Assembly: GCA_945901125.1 (NCBI GenBank)
Contig: CAMDKD010000006.1
Location: 35,058-99,057, forward strand
Source of the DNA: Bordetella parapertussis
GTDB lineage: Bacteria > Pseudomonadota > Gammaproteobacteria > Burkholderiales > Burkholderiaceae_C
DNA: 64,000 bases
Reading direction: 5' to 3'
Part shown: positions 51,078-58,703 of the stretch, one piece after another
Position numbering within the stretch: the stretch's first letter is position 1
How the letters are laid out: each line of letters begins with the position of its first letter
Program-made: the position numbers and the translations under genes
The notes under the pieces: generated by a model
Told to the model about the DNA's origin: nothing
What the model saw: the letters and a program-made list of their open reading frames with translations, nothing else
Databases searched by the model: none

Positions 51078-51914
51078 ATGTCACGCATTGCACGATCCAC
51101 CATTCTTCAAGCGCTCAAAGCCAAAGTGGCCAAGGGTCAACCCATCATCGGCGGCGGTGCCGGAACAGGTTTGTCTGCCAAATGCGAAGAGGCGGGTGGT
51201 ATTGACTTGATTGTGATTTACAACTCAGGCCGCTACCGCATGGCAGGGCGTGGATCGCTGGCAGGTTTGCTGGCTTACGGTAACGCCAACGACATTGTGT
51301 GCGACATGGCCAAAGAAGTCCTGCCGGTGGTTAAACACACGCCGGTACTGGCCGGCGTCAACGGCACGGATCCTTTCATGATTGCCGATGAGTTGCTGCA
51401 CCGTTTGATCCATCTGGGTTTTTCAGGCATTCAAAATTTTCCGACGGTCGGATTGATCGACGGAATGTTTCGAGCCAATCTGGAAGAGACCGGCATGGGC
51501 TACGGCCTGGAAGTCGATTTGATTCAAAAAGCGCGTGCGCTGGATTTGCTGACCACGCCTTATGTGTTCAATGCTGAACAAGCCGCTGACATGACCCGTG
51601 CAGGTGCCGACATTGTGGTTTGCCACATGGGCTTGACCACCGGCGGCAATATCGGTGCCTCAACTGCTTTGACATTGTCTGATTGTGTTGCACCGATCCG
51701 CGAATGGTGCGCAGCTGCCTTGCGGGTGAATCCTGAGGTTTTGTTGTTGTGCCACGGCGGGCCGATTGCCACGCCTGCGGACGCGACCTGGATGCTCGGT
51801 CAATGTCCTGAATTGCACGGTTTTTACGGCGCGAGTTCCATGGAGCGATTGCCGACTGAAATCGCCCTCACGCAGACCACGCGTGAGTTCATGCAAATCA
51901 AAAAAGCGACTTAG
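51078..51914 (+). CDS. Phosphoenolpyruvate-hydrolase-family TIM-barrel protein
   Basis: A 278-aa TIM-barrel protein of the PEP hydrolase-like/IGPS family. It has [66 protein letters not shown], and [18 protein letters not shown]. In plants and fungi this domain is often fused behind a Tm-1-like domain; in bacteria the two genes are usually adjacent, as here. No reaction has been firmly assigned to my knowledge. The ATG follows AAAGAGAAAG, 18 bases after the LivF-Tm-1 gene. Confidence 0.88.
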   Translation: MSRIARSTILQALKAKVAKGQPIIGGGAGTGLSAKCEEAGGIDLIVIYNSGRYRMAGRGSLAGLLAYGNANDIVCDMAKEVLPVVKHTPVLAGVNGTDPFMIADELLHRLIHLGFSGIQNFPTVGLIDGMFRANLEETGMGYGLEVDLIQKARALDLLTTPYVFNAEQAADMTRAGADIVVCHMGLTTGGNIGASTALTLSDCVAPIREWCAAALRVNPEVLLLCHGGPIATPADATWMLGQCPELHGFYGASSMERLPTEIALTQTTREFMQIKKAT

Positions 51915-51970
51915 CCTCAGGCCGGGTCAACGAAGTGTGTTGTTTGTTTTTTTAAGCTGGAGAAGAATCC

Positions 51971-53665
51971 ATGACTGGCTCTCAATTTGGTGAATTCCTG
52001 CTCGGACTGATCGTTTTAGCGATTGTTGTTGCCGTGGTGGTCTGGTTGTTGCATTGGTTGTATTTGCGCAGCAGCAAAGAGCGTGCCTTTGTGCGCACCG
52101 GTCTGGGCGGAGAAAAAGTCGTGGTCGATGGCGGCGCTTTTGTGTTGCCTATTCTGCACGACGTGATTCCGGTCAACATGAACACTTTGCGTCTGGAAGT
52201 GGTGCGCGGCCGCGACAAGTCGCTGATTACCAAAGACCGTATGCGGGTCGATGTGATTGCAGAGTTTTATGTGCGTGTGGCGGCGGATTCAACCTCGGTT
52301 GCCGCTGCCGCTCAAACCCTTGGTTTGCGAACCCTGGAACCCGAGCGACTGAAGGAACTGATTGAAGGTAAATTCATTGACGCTTTGCGTACAGCAGCCG
52401 CCGACATGACCATGGAAGAGTTGCATGAAAAACGCGGTGCTTATGTCAAACGTGTCAGAGAAGCTGTCGCTGAAGACTTGACCAAAAACGGTCTTGAGCT
52501 TGAAGCTGCATCCCTGACACAACTCGATCAAACCGGCATGGAGTATTTCAACCCGAGTAACGCGTTTGATGCTGAAGGTTTGACCCGTTTGACAGAGCAG
52601 ATCGAGCGGCGCAAAAAACAGCGCAACGATGTCGAGCAAGACACCATGATTGCCATTCGCAATAAAAACCTGGAAGCGGAAAAACTCTCCTTGCAAATCG
52701 ACAAAGAAAGCGAATTTGCACGCATTGAACAAATGCAGGACGTGGAATTTGCCCGCGCCCGCCAACGCTCTGAATTGAGCACCGAGCGCGCCGAGCGCGA
52801 ACGCGAATCTGAAAGCGCACAAATACTGGCACGTCAATCGATTGAGAGCGCACGCATTCAATCGGACCAGACCATAGAGCAAGAACGCATACGCAAGGAG
52901 CAGGCGTTGCAATCCATTGAAATCGAGCGACGCAAGGCTTTAGAGCTTGCCGAGCAGCAACGCGCCATTGCGATTGCCAAGGAAAGCAAGCAGCACAGTG
53001 AAGCACTGGCTCAGGCCGACAACGCTCGCGCGCTGGCAGTGGCTGCCGAAGAAAAAGTTTTCACCACACGTGAAGTGGAAATCGCCAACAGGCGCAAGGA
53101 AATTGAACTGATAGCCACGCAGCAGGACATAGAGCGTGAAACCATGCGCATTGTGCAAACCGCTGATGCGGAAAATACCGCCAGCACCAGCCGCGGACTG
53201 GCCATGCGTGCGCTGGCTGAGGCCGAAGCCGACGCCGACAAAATCCGTTCCATGGCGCAAAAAATCCGCGCTGAAGTGGAAGCAGAGGCCTTGTCACTGA
53301 TGAACCATGCCCACAATACTTTGTCGCCTGAGGCCCGCGCTTCCGCATTGCGTATGCGATTGGTCGAGAAAGCCGAGGCCATCATCCGCGAGTCAGTGCG
53401 GCCCATGGAGCGTATTGAAGGCATCAAGATCATGCACGTCGATGGTTTGGGCGGCAGCGGCGGCCACAGTGGCGGCGACGGCAATGGCCAGGCAGGTTTT
53501 GCTGACGGCATTGTCAACTCGGCTTTGCGTTTCAGAGCCCAAGCCCCCATCGTTGACCAGTTGCTCAGGGAAATAGGCTTGGAGGGCGGCGATATTCAGC
53601 GTCTGGTCTCCGGCGTATCTGGTGTCAATGCAGGCATGAGCGACACACCTGCCATCAAGGAATGA
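51971..53665 (+). CDS. Flotillin/SPFH-domain membrane protein (YqiK-like)
   Basis: A 564-aa protein with one N-terminal membrane segment (about residues 10-33). An SPFH/band-7 domain follows (SKERAFVRTGLGGEKVVVDGG, LRLEVVRGRDKSLITKDRMRV). Next is a very long charged coiled coil rich in Glu, Arg and Gln (about residues 210-430). The flotillin C-terminal region has Gly-rich GGSGGHSGGDGNGQ. E. coli YqiK has the same layout. Flotillins organise membrane microdomains. The usual NfeD-like partner is not adjacent; instead the gene sits inside this catabolic train, after a leader of 56 bases. Confidence 0.88.
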   Translation: MTGSQFGEFLLGLIVLAIVVAVVVWLLHWLYLRSSKERAFVRTGLGGEKVVVDGGAFVLPILHDVIPVNMNTLRLEVVRGRDKSLITKDRMRVDVIAEFYVRVAADSTSVAAAAQTLGLRTLEPERLKELIEGKFIDALRTAAADMTMEELHEKRGAYVKRVREAVAEDLTKNGLELEAASLTQLDQTGMEYFNPSNAFDAEGLTRLTEQIERRKKQRNDVEQDTMIAIRNKNLEAEKLSLQIDKESEFARIEQMQDVEFARARQRSELSTERAERERESESAQILARQSIESARIQSDQTIEQERIRKEQALQSIEIERRKALELAEQQRAIAIAKESKQHSEALAQADNARALAVAAEEKVFTTREVEIANRRKEIELIATQQDIERETMRIVQTADAENTASTSRGLAMRALAEAEADADKIRSMAQKIRAEVEAEALSLMNHAHNTLSPEARASALRMRLVEKAEAIIRESVRPMERIEGIKIMHVDGLGGSGGHSGGDGNGQAGFADGIVNSALRFRAQAPIVDQLLREIGLEGGDIQRLVSGVSGVNAGMSDTPAIKE

Positions 53666-53669
53666 AGAC

Positions 53670-54116
53670 GTGATCCAGGTCTATACCTCCAGCGTGATTG
53701 ATGCGACTGCAGACGCTGTCTGGGTCAGAGTGCGGGACTTCAACGCGCTTCCCATCTGGCACCCGGGCATTGCCGACAGCCGTATCGAAAACAACCAGCC
53801 CTCAGACCGCGTCGGTTGCGTGCGTTATTTCCATTTGCGCGAAGGTGGCGGTTTGATCCGCGAACGTTTGCTGGCCTTGTCCGACTATGACTTCACATGC
53901 AGCTACAGCATTCTGGAAAGTCCTATGGGCGTGGAGAACTATGTGGCCACGCTCAAACTCACGCCTGTGACCGATGGCGGTCGCTGCTTTGCCGAATGGA
54001 GCGCCGAATTCGACTGTGCCGTCAGTCGCGAAACTGAATTGTCTCAACTGATAGGACAAGGCGTTTTTCAGACCGGTTTTGATGCGCTCAAGCGGCATTT
54101 CTCCAGCCGACGCTGA
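53670..54116 (+). CDS. SRPBCC-family (polyketide-cyclase/START-like) protein
   Basis: A 148-aa helix-grip protein that probably binds a hydrophobic ligand. Landmarks are VIDATADAVWVRVRDFNALPIWHP, SDRVGCVRYFHLREGG and ECSW-like CFAEWSAEFDC. It is similar along its whole length to the N-terminal domain of the next gene, showing a tandem duplication. The start is GTG at 53670, four bases after the flotillin stop. It is translationally coupled downstream (TGATG). Confidence 0.85.
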   Translation: MIQVYTSSVIDATADAVWVRVRDFNALPIWHPGIADSRIENNQPSDRVGCVRYFHLREGGGLIRERLLALSDYDFTCSYSILESPMGVENYVATLKLTPVTDGGRCFAEWSAEFDCAVSRETELSQLIGQGVFQTGFDALKRHFSSRR

Positions 54117-55594
54117 TGGGCTTGCAGCGTGTTGTCCGCTCCAGCATAGTTGATGCGCCTATAGAACGTGTCTGGGCGGTACTGCGCGACTTCAACAGCC
54201 ATGACCAGTGGCACAGTGTGGTGGCGCAAAGCGCCATCGAAGACAACAAAACTTCAGACCGGGTCGGTTGTGTACGCAATTTCACGCTGGCCGATGGCAA
54301 CCACATCAGAGAAATGCTGCTGAGTTTGTCTGACAAGGACTACATAAGCACTTACACCATAGTCGACGCCACCGTGCCTTTGATGCGCTATGTGGCCACT
54401 GTCACACTCAAGCCTGTGACTGACGGTAAGCGTACCTTCTGGCATTGGGCCTCGAGTTTTGAAGCACCGCCAGGCATGGAGCAAGAGTTGCGCGACATGG
54501 TCGCGCACGGCGTTTATGAAGCCGGTTTTGCCAATCTGAAAAAGTACCTCTCATTGGGTCAACCGCAAAAGCAAGTACTGTCGGTTGCACCGGTTCTTGC
54601 CTCTTCCGGTCTGGCTATTGAAGCCCCTGCCATACGCTTGCGCGATTACGGCAAGCCTTCTGAAATGCAGCTAGAAAGCATTTCAGTGCCGCCGCCGGCC
54701 GAGGGCGAAGTGCGCATCCGGCAAACCGCCATTGGTGTGAATTATTTTGATGTGTATTTGCGCAAAGGCTGGATGCCGGATTTTCTGCCTTTGCCTGGTA
54801 CACCCGGCATGGAAGCAGCCGGTGAAGTCATTGATACCGGACCCGGTGTCACCAGCCTGTTGCCTGGCGAGAGAGTGGTTTATATGTGCTCTGTACCGGG
54901 TTCTTATGCGTCTGTGCGTAATGTTCCAGTGTCATGCACCACCCGCATTCCGGCAGGTGTCAGCGATGACACAGCGGCTGCCTTGTTGCTCAAAGGCGTG
55001 ACGGCCGATTATTTGATACGCGACCTCGGACACATCAAAAGCGGCACCAGGTTGCTGGTGCATGCCGCTGCCGGCGGTGTCGGTCAGTTGTTGTGCGCTT
55101 GGGCTTCGGGCTTGGGCGCTTTGGTCATAGGTACTGTTTCAACACAGGAAAAAGCACGCATCGCCAGAGAGCACGGCTGTCAGCATGTGATCGTCGGACG
55201 CAATTACCAGTTCAGTCAGGCGGTTCAAAGCATTTGCGCGGGCGCTGATGTGGTGATTGATGGATTGGGTAATTCAGCACGCGAAGAGAATTTTGCGGCG
55301 CTGGCCAGGTGCGGCCACTGGATAAGTTTAGGGCAGGCCAGCGGCCCGTTACAGGATATTTCACCCGATTGGTTGGTGCAAAAGTCATTGAGTTTTTCCA
55401 GGCCTGTCGCTTTTGATTACGTGGCATCACAAGCCGCGTTGAATGAACGCGCAGAACGCGTCTGGCAGGCTTTGCGCACAGGCCTCATCAAAACACCGGA
55501 GATAGAAACCTTTGCCTTGCGCGACGCGGCCCTGGCGCACGACAAGTTGGAGTCACGTTTGTCTACGGGCGCTATGGTGTTACTGGCGAGTTAA
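54116..55594 (+). CDS. Fusion: SRPBCC domain + zinc-free quinone oxidoreductase (MDR family)
   Basis: A 492-aa two-domain protein. Residues about 1-145 form an SRPBCC domain (SSIVDAPIERVWAVLRDFN, SDRVGCVRNFTLADG) homologous to the preceding gene. Residues about 165-492 form a medium-chain reductase of the QOR type. That part has IRQTAIGVNYFDVYLRKG, PGTPGMEAAGEVIDTGPGV, TAAALLLKGVTADYLIRD and the NADPH-binding HAAAGGVGQLLCAWA. The structural-zinc cysteines are absent. An inferred role is ligand binding plus NADPH-dependent reduction of the same compound. It closes the catabolic train. Confidence 0.9.
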   Translation: MGLQRVVRSSIVDAPIERVWAVLRDFNSHDQWHSVVAQSAIEDNKTSDRVGCVRNFTLADGNHIREMLLSLSDKDYISTYTIVDATVPLMRYVATVTLKPVTDGKRTFWHWASSFEAPPGMEQELRDMVAHGVYEAGFANLKKYLSLGQPQKQVLSVAPVLASSGLAIEAPAIRLRDYGKPSEMQLESISVPPPAEGEVRIRQTAIGVNYFDVYLRKGWMPDFLPLPGTPGMEAAGEVIDTGPGVTSLLPGERVVYMCSVPGSYASVRNVPVSCTTRIPAGVSDDTAAALLLKGVTADYLIRDLGHIKSGTRLLVHAAAGGVGQLLCAWASGLGALVIGTVSTQEKARIAREHGCQHVIVGRNYQFSQAVQSICAGADVVIDGLGNSAREENFAALARCGHWISLGQASGPLQDISPDWLVQKSLSFSRPVAFDYVASQAALNERAERVWQALRTGLIKTPEIETFALRDAALAHDKLESRLSTGAMVLLAS

Positions 55595-55603
55595 AAACCA
55601 CAT

Positions 55604-55635
55604 AAAAAAAGCGGCCTGTGATTCACAGACCGCTT
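55604..55635 (-). terminator. Intrinsic terminator between convergent genes
   Basis: AAGCGG-C-CTGTGA pairs with TCACAG-A-CCGCTT (12 of 13 positions), with the A tract at 55604-55610 giving a U run for transcripts read leftward. It is therefore chiefly the terminator of the minus-strand secreted-protein gene, and may also stop the rightward train. Confidence 0.8.
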
Positions 55636-55655
55636 GGCTGATTAAATGAGACGGC

Positions 55656-56132
55656 TTATTTTTGCAGCTGGCAGTTGCTGAAAGCCGCCACATACAAGCC
55701 GTCGTTTTGCACGGTCTTGATTTTGAAACTGCACGTGCCTGTCATGCCGACGTACTTGCCTTTGATGCCTTTGACTTGTTGCTTGCCTGCACCCGGGGTG
55801 CCGCCGGCCGAGGCGCGTTGGGAGTTGATCAGGAAGGTATCGCCGTCAACATCTTTCACCATGCAATGCGATTCGTAATGCGAGGCTTTGTCTTCCGTGG
55901 TGCTCCAACCGACGCAGTTGGCGCCCATCACGTCATTGGTTTTGATGAGTTCGAAATTCGACTTGTCGATGATGATCATGGGCTTGAAGTTGACAGTGAA
56001 GTAGCTGTCAGCATCAGCATCGATTTTGGTCGGGGAATAAGCGGATATGGCGAACACCAGTTCAACATCACCGCTTGCTGCAAAACTGTGTGAAGCGAAT
56101 AAAACCAGCAAACAGCTGAGAAGTTTTTTCAT
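55656..56132 (-). CDS. Secreted protein of unknown function
   Basis: A 158-aa precursor with a clear Sec signal peptide (MKKLLSCLLVLFASHSFA, cleavage near residue 18). The mature part is rich in beta-strand-like segments and contains three Cys (in GANCVGW, ESHCMVK and GTCSFKIK) plus a fourth in FSNCQLQK, consistent with two disulfides in the periplasm. I do not recognise the family. It has its own terminator. Its promoter must lie within about 100 bases to the right, close to the proposed integration site. Confidence 0.75.
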   Translation of the reverse strand: MKKLLSCLLVLFASHSFAASGDVELVFAISAYSPTKIDADADSYFTVNFKPMIIIDKSNFELIKTNDVMGANCVGWSTTEDKASHYESHCMVKDVDGDTFLINSQRASAGGTPGAGKQQVKGIKGKYVGMTGTCSFKIKTVQNDGLYVAAFSNCQLQK

Positions 56133-56171
56133 GGTGATTCACCTGTGGTTGACTGCTTAAACTTGTTGCTA

Positions 56172-56183
56172 TGGCGGAGAGGG
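56172..56183 (-). other. Candidate attachment-site core: tRNA-Ser 3'-end remnant
   Basis: TGGCGGAGAGGG on the plus strand is CCCTCTCCGCCA on the minus strand, identical to the 3' end of a typical proteobacterial tRNA-Ser(GCU) including CCA. No tRNA body is attached. It sits about 135 bases before a tyrosine integrase of the type that targets tRNA 3' ends. It may be the remnant side of an att pair, the intact tRNA being at the other element end. A 12-bp match could be chance. Confidence 0.4.
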
Positions 56184-56210
56184 CATCTTACGCATCCACA
56201 TCCATATCAC

Positions 56211-56302
56211 TCCAGCACATACTATAACCTCCTTTAAATACTGTAATTCCATCAAATTAGGCTCTTGCAAGCTCCAACAAAATCCAGCACAATCCAGTAC
56301 AT
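56211..56302 (+). repeat. 10-bp phased TCCA repeats before the integrase
   Basis: Three tandem 10-mers start at 56273, 56283 and 56293 (TCCAACAAAA, TCCAGCACAA, TCCAGTACAT). A fourth is at 56211 (TCCAGCACAT) and a weaker one at 56248 (TCCATCAAAT). The 10-bp spacing places them on one face of the helix, as expected for arm-type integrase or excisionase binding sites in attP. Confidence 0.6.
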
Positions 56303-56318
56303 ATTGGAGGGTAAATAG

Positions 56319-57590
56319 GTGGGTAGAGTAGCAGCAAAAGCTTTGACAGCCAAACAGGTCGAGAACGAGTCGGCGCCGGGTTACCACGCCGACGGGCCGA
56401 ACACTGGCTTGTACCTTCAGGTCACGCCGAATGACTCCGGTGTCACCCGCTCATGGGTATACAGATATACCTCACCAACGACCCGCAAACGACGAGAGCT
56501 TGGGCTTGGGCCTGCAAAGGTACGTAAGCTGGCTGACGCACGGTCTGTGAGTGCAGAACTCAGGCTGAAGGTACTGAACGGCATTGATCCCAAAGATGAG
56601 CGTGATCGAATTCGCTCTGAAGGCATTAAAGCTCGGGCGCACCAGATAACCTTTGATGACGCCGTCAGGCAGTGTATTGCTGCTAAGTCAGCCGAGTGGA
56701 AAAATATCAAGCACGGTCAGCAGTGGCGAAATACCTTGAACGAATACGCAAGCCCTTTACTTGGGCGTGTGTCGGTTGATTCGATCAAGATTGAATTGGT
56801 ACATAAAGTCCTTCAGCCTATCTGGATCACAAAAACTGAAACAGCTACACGTGTCAGGCAGCGCATTGAAACCGTACTGGATTGGTGTAAGGCCCGTGGC
56901 TACTGCAAGGGCGACAACCCTGCCAGCTTAAAAGGCGGTCTGGGTCAATTGCTACCCAAATCCCAGAAGATCAAAAAAGTTGAGCACCACGCGGCTCTCC
57001 CATACCAAAGAGCGAATGAATTTGTCACAGCGTTGCGATCGAAAAGTAGTATGACTTCTCTGGCATTGGAATTCATGCTGTTAACTGCTTGCAGAACGGG
57101 CGAGGTTGTCGGCGCTAAATGGGAGGAAGTGGATTTGATCTCCAACGTTTGGACAATCCCACCCGAACGGATGAAAGCTGGGGTAGAGCACAGAGTCCCG
57201 CTGTGTAAACGTGCCGTACAAATATTAAAGTTGATGCAGGCTCAAGCCCAGAACGGGTATGTATTCCCCAGCCACTCGATTGCAAAGAACACTCACATGT
57301 CAACAGGTAGTTGCTTGGTTGCCATGAAAAAGATGACTGCATTCAAGGAATACACACCGCACGGACTGCGCTCAACATTCAGGGACTGGGCAGCGGAGAC
57401 TACCAACTTTGCCAATGAAACGCTTGAGCTGGCCTTGGCGCACACCATCAAAAACAAAGCAGAAGCCGCCTACCGTAGGCAAGATCAAATTGAGAAACGG
57501 GTGAAACTGATGCAGTTGTGGCAACAGTACGTTGAAACGACCAAAGTAGTTGGAGTTATTGCAAATTTGCGCCGGGATCGTACTGTATGA
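56319..57590 (+). CDS. P4-type tyrosine integrase
   Basis: A 423-aa phage-type recombinase with an N-terminal DUF4102-like arm-binding domain (VAAKALTAKQVENES, YLQVTPNDSG), a SAM-like core-binding domain, and the catalytic domain. Catalytic residues are visible: Arg259 (TACRTGEVVGA), His348 and Arg351 (PHGLRSTFRDW), His375 (LALAHTIKN) and Tyr385 (AAYRRQDQ). All are present, so it should be active. The start is GTG at 56319 with GGAGG eight bases before it. It heads a different, more A/T-rich gene block and overlaps the next gene (ATGA). Confidence 0.92.
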   Translation: MGRVAAKALTAKQVENESAPGYHADGPNTGLYLQVTPNDSGVTRSWVYRYTSPTTRKRRELGLGPAKVRKLADARSVSAELRLKVLNGIDPKDERDRIRSEGIKARAHQITFDDAVRQCIAAKSAEWKNIKHGQQWRNTLNEYASPLLGRVSVDSIKIELVHKVLQPIWITKTETATRVRQRIETVLDWCKARGYCKGDNPASLKGGLGQLLPKSQKIKKVEHHAALPYQRANEFVTALRSKSSMTSLALEFMLLTACRTGEVVGAKWEEVDLISNVWTIPPERMKAGVEHRVPLCKRAVQILKLMQAQAQNGYVFPSHSIAKNTHMSTGSCLVAMKKMTAFKEYTPHGLRSTFRDWAAETTNFANETLELALAHTIKNKAEAAYRRQDQIEKRVKLMQLWQQYVETTKVVGVIANLRRDRTV

Positions 57591-58165
57591 CTAAAGCTAA
57601 AAGAGGTAGGCCGCTCAGTGCGGCCACTCTAGAGAGGCAACGCATTGCCGAAATGCTTTCGAACCGACCACCCCACTTACCTTATCTATGCACTGACAAA
57701 ATAAATGAAATTGAAAAGATGCTTACAAGCATGAAAGAAACCGAGATTGATATTCTAAAAACATTTAAGTATGGTCAATGGACCCCAGATGAACATGCGT
57801 TCAGGATGGCTTCAATCGGTGATGAGCTTTTCGATGAAGATCATGTAAAAAAAATCATTGAGGATGATGAGAAGTTTGAAGGTCGCGCTAAGCGGATTCG
57901 AAAAAAAGCTGGTGATAAAAACCACATCAAATCAAACACTCAAAAAAACCGTGTACTTGAAATTAACAAAATACTCATTGCCCAGATGGGTAAAAGCAAA
58001 AAACTGAGGCCACATAATATTGCAGAAAAAATATATGAGCAATGGTATTCAATGAAACCTGAACAGCGTTTGTTTGGTGAGCCACTACAAATGCAATGCA
58101 GAGGTGACGGGGGCAAACAGGTTTCGATTAGAACTCTAGAGAGGTGGTTAGCACTGGCAGACTGA
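57587..58165 (+). CDS. Unknown protein of the integrative element
   Basis: A 192-aa, strongly charged, mainly helical protein with many Lys/Glu/Ile residues and A/T-rich codons unlike the host genes. No family is recognised. The C-terminal stretch GGKQVSIRTLERWLALAD looks like a helix-turn-helix-like end, so DNA binding is possible. It is translationally coupled to the integrase (ATGA overlap), suggesting a role with recombination or copy control. Confidence 0.65.
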   Translation: MTKAKRGRPLSAATLERQRIAEMLSNRPPHLPYLCTDKINEIEKMLTSMKETEIDILKTFKYGQWTPDEHAFRMASIGDELFDEDHVKKIIEDDEKFEGRAKRIRKKAGDKNHIKSNTQKNRVLEINKILIAQMGKSKKLRPHNIAEKIYEQWYSMKPEQRLFGEPLQMQCRGDGGKQVSIRTLERWLALAD

Positions 58166-58232
58166 TTTTTGACAAGCCTCACAATTTTTAAATTATTAAA
58201 AATACAGTGATAGCCATGAAAGGAGATCTTCC

Positions 58233-58484
58233 ATGGTCCAAAAATATCAAGCTGAAGTGCAAAAAACAGTTTTTTTTGACGGCTACATCCAAGTTATTCG
58301 TCACGCACAAGTTTGCAAAAAACTTCAAGTCAGCAGCGCCAAGCTGTTTGACATGTGTGCAAAAGGTCAATTTATAAAACCATTCCTGATAATTCCAGGC
58401 GGTAGAGCTGTGGGATGGATAGAGCGTGATGTCGACGGATGGATTCTCCAACGTAAAGAAGCCTCTGAGCAGGAGGCAAGATGA
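58233..58484 (+). CDS. AlpA-like excisionase/regulator
   Basis: An 83-aa small DNA-binding protein. The central part (VCKKLQVSSAKLFDMCAKGQFIKP, then GGRAVGWIERDVDGWILQRK) follows the AlpA/MerR-like pattern, with helix-turn-helix then a wing and a final WxxxR helix. AlpA proteins activate integrase genes or act as excisionases in P4-like elements. It has a strong AAAGGAG site before the ATG and overlaps the next gene by four bases. Confidence 0.75.
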   Translation: MVQKYQAEVQKTVFFDGYIQVIRHAQVCKKLQVSSAKLFDMCAKGQFIKPFLIIPGGRAVGWIERDVDGWILQRKEASEQEAR

Positions 58485-58702
58485 ATTACCCAACTCACGA
58501 CACAGACTGGTCAACGTCAACACAAGGTAATGAATGGAAGCGTGTCGACGGCAAAGTATTGATTGCCGGGAGAAAAAAAACCGGTGAGTACTGGGCGTTT
58601 GTTGACGATAAATTTATGGAAGATACGTTTAAAACTTTAGCAGAAGCAAAGTCTGCGGCTGAAAAAGAATTTCAACGGCAAGATGAACCAAGGTGGTACT
58701 GA
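58481..58702 (+). CDS. Small protein of unknown function
   Basis: A 73-aa acidic/aromatic-rich protein (TDWSTSTQGNEWKRVDGKV, EYWAFVDDKFMEDTFKTLAEA). No family is recognised. It is fitted between alpA and the primase-helicase gene with a four-base overlap at the left and one base between genes at the right, which supports it being translated. Confidence 0.6.
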   Translation: MNYPTHDTDWSTSTQGNEWKRVDGKVLIAGRKKTGEYWAFVDDKFMEDTFKTLAEAKSAAEKEFQRQDEPRWY

Positions 58703-58703
58703 T

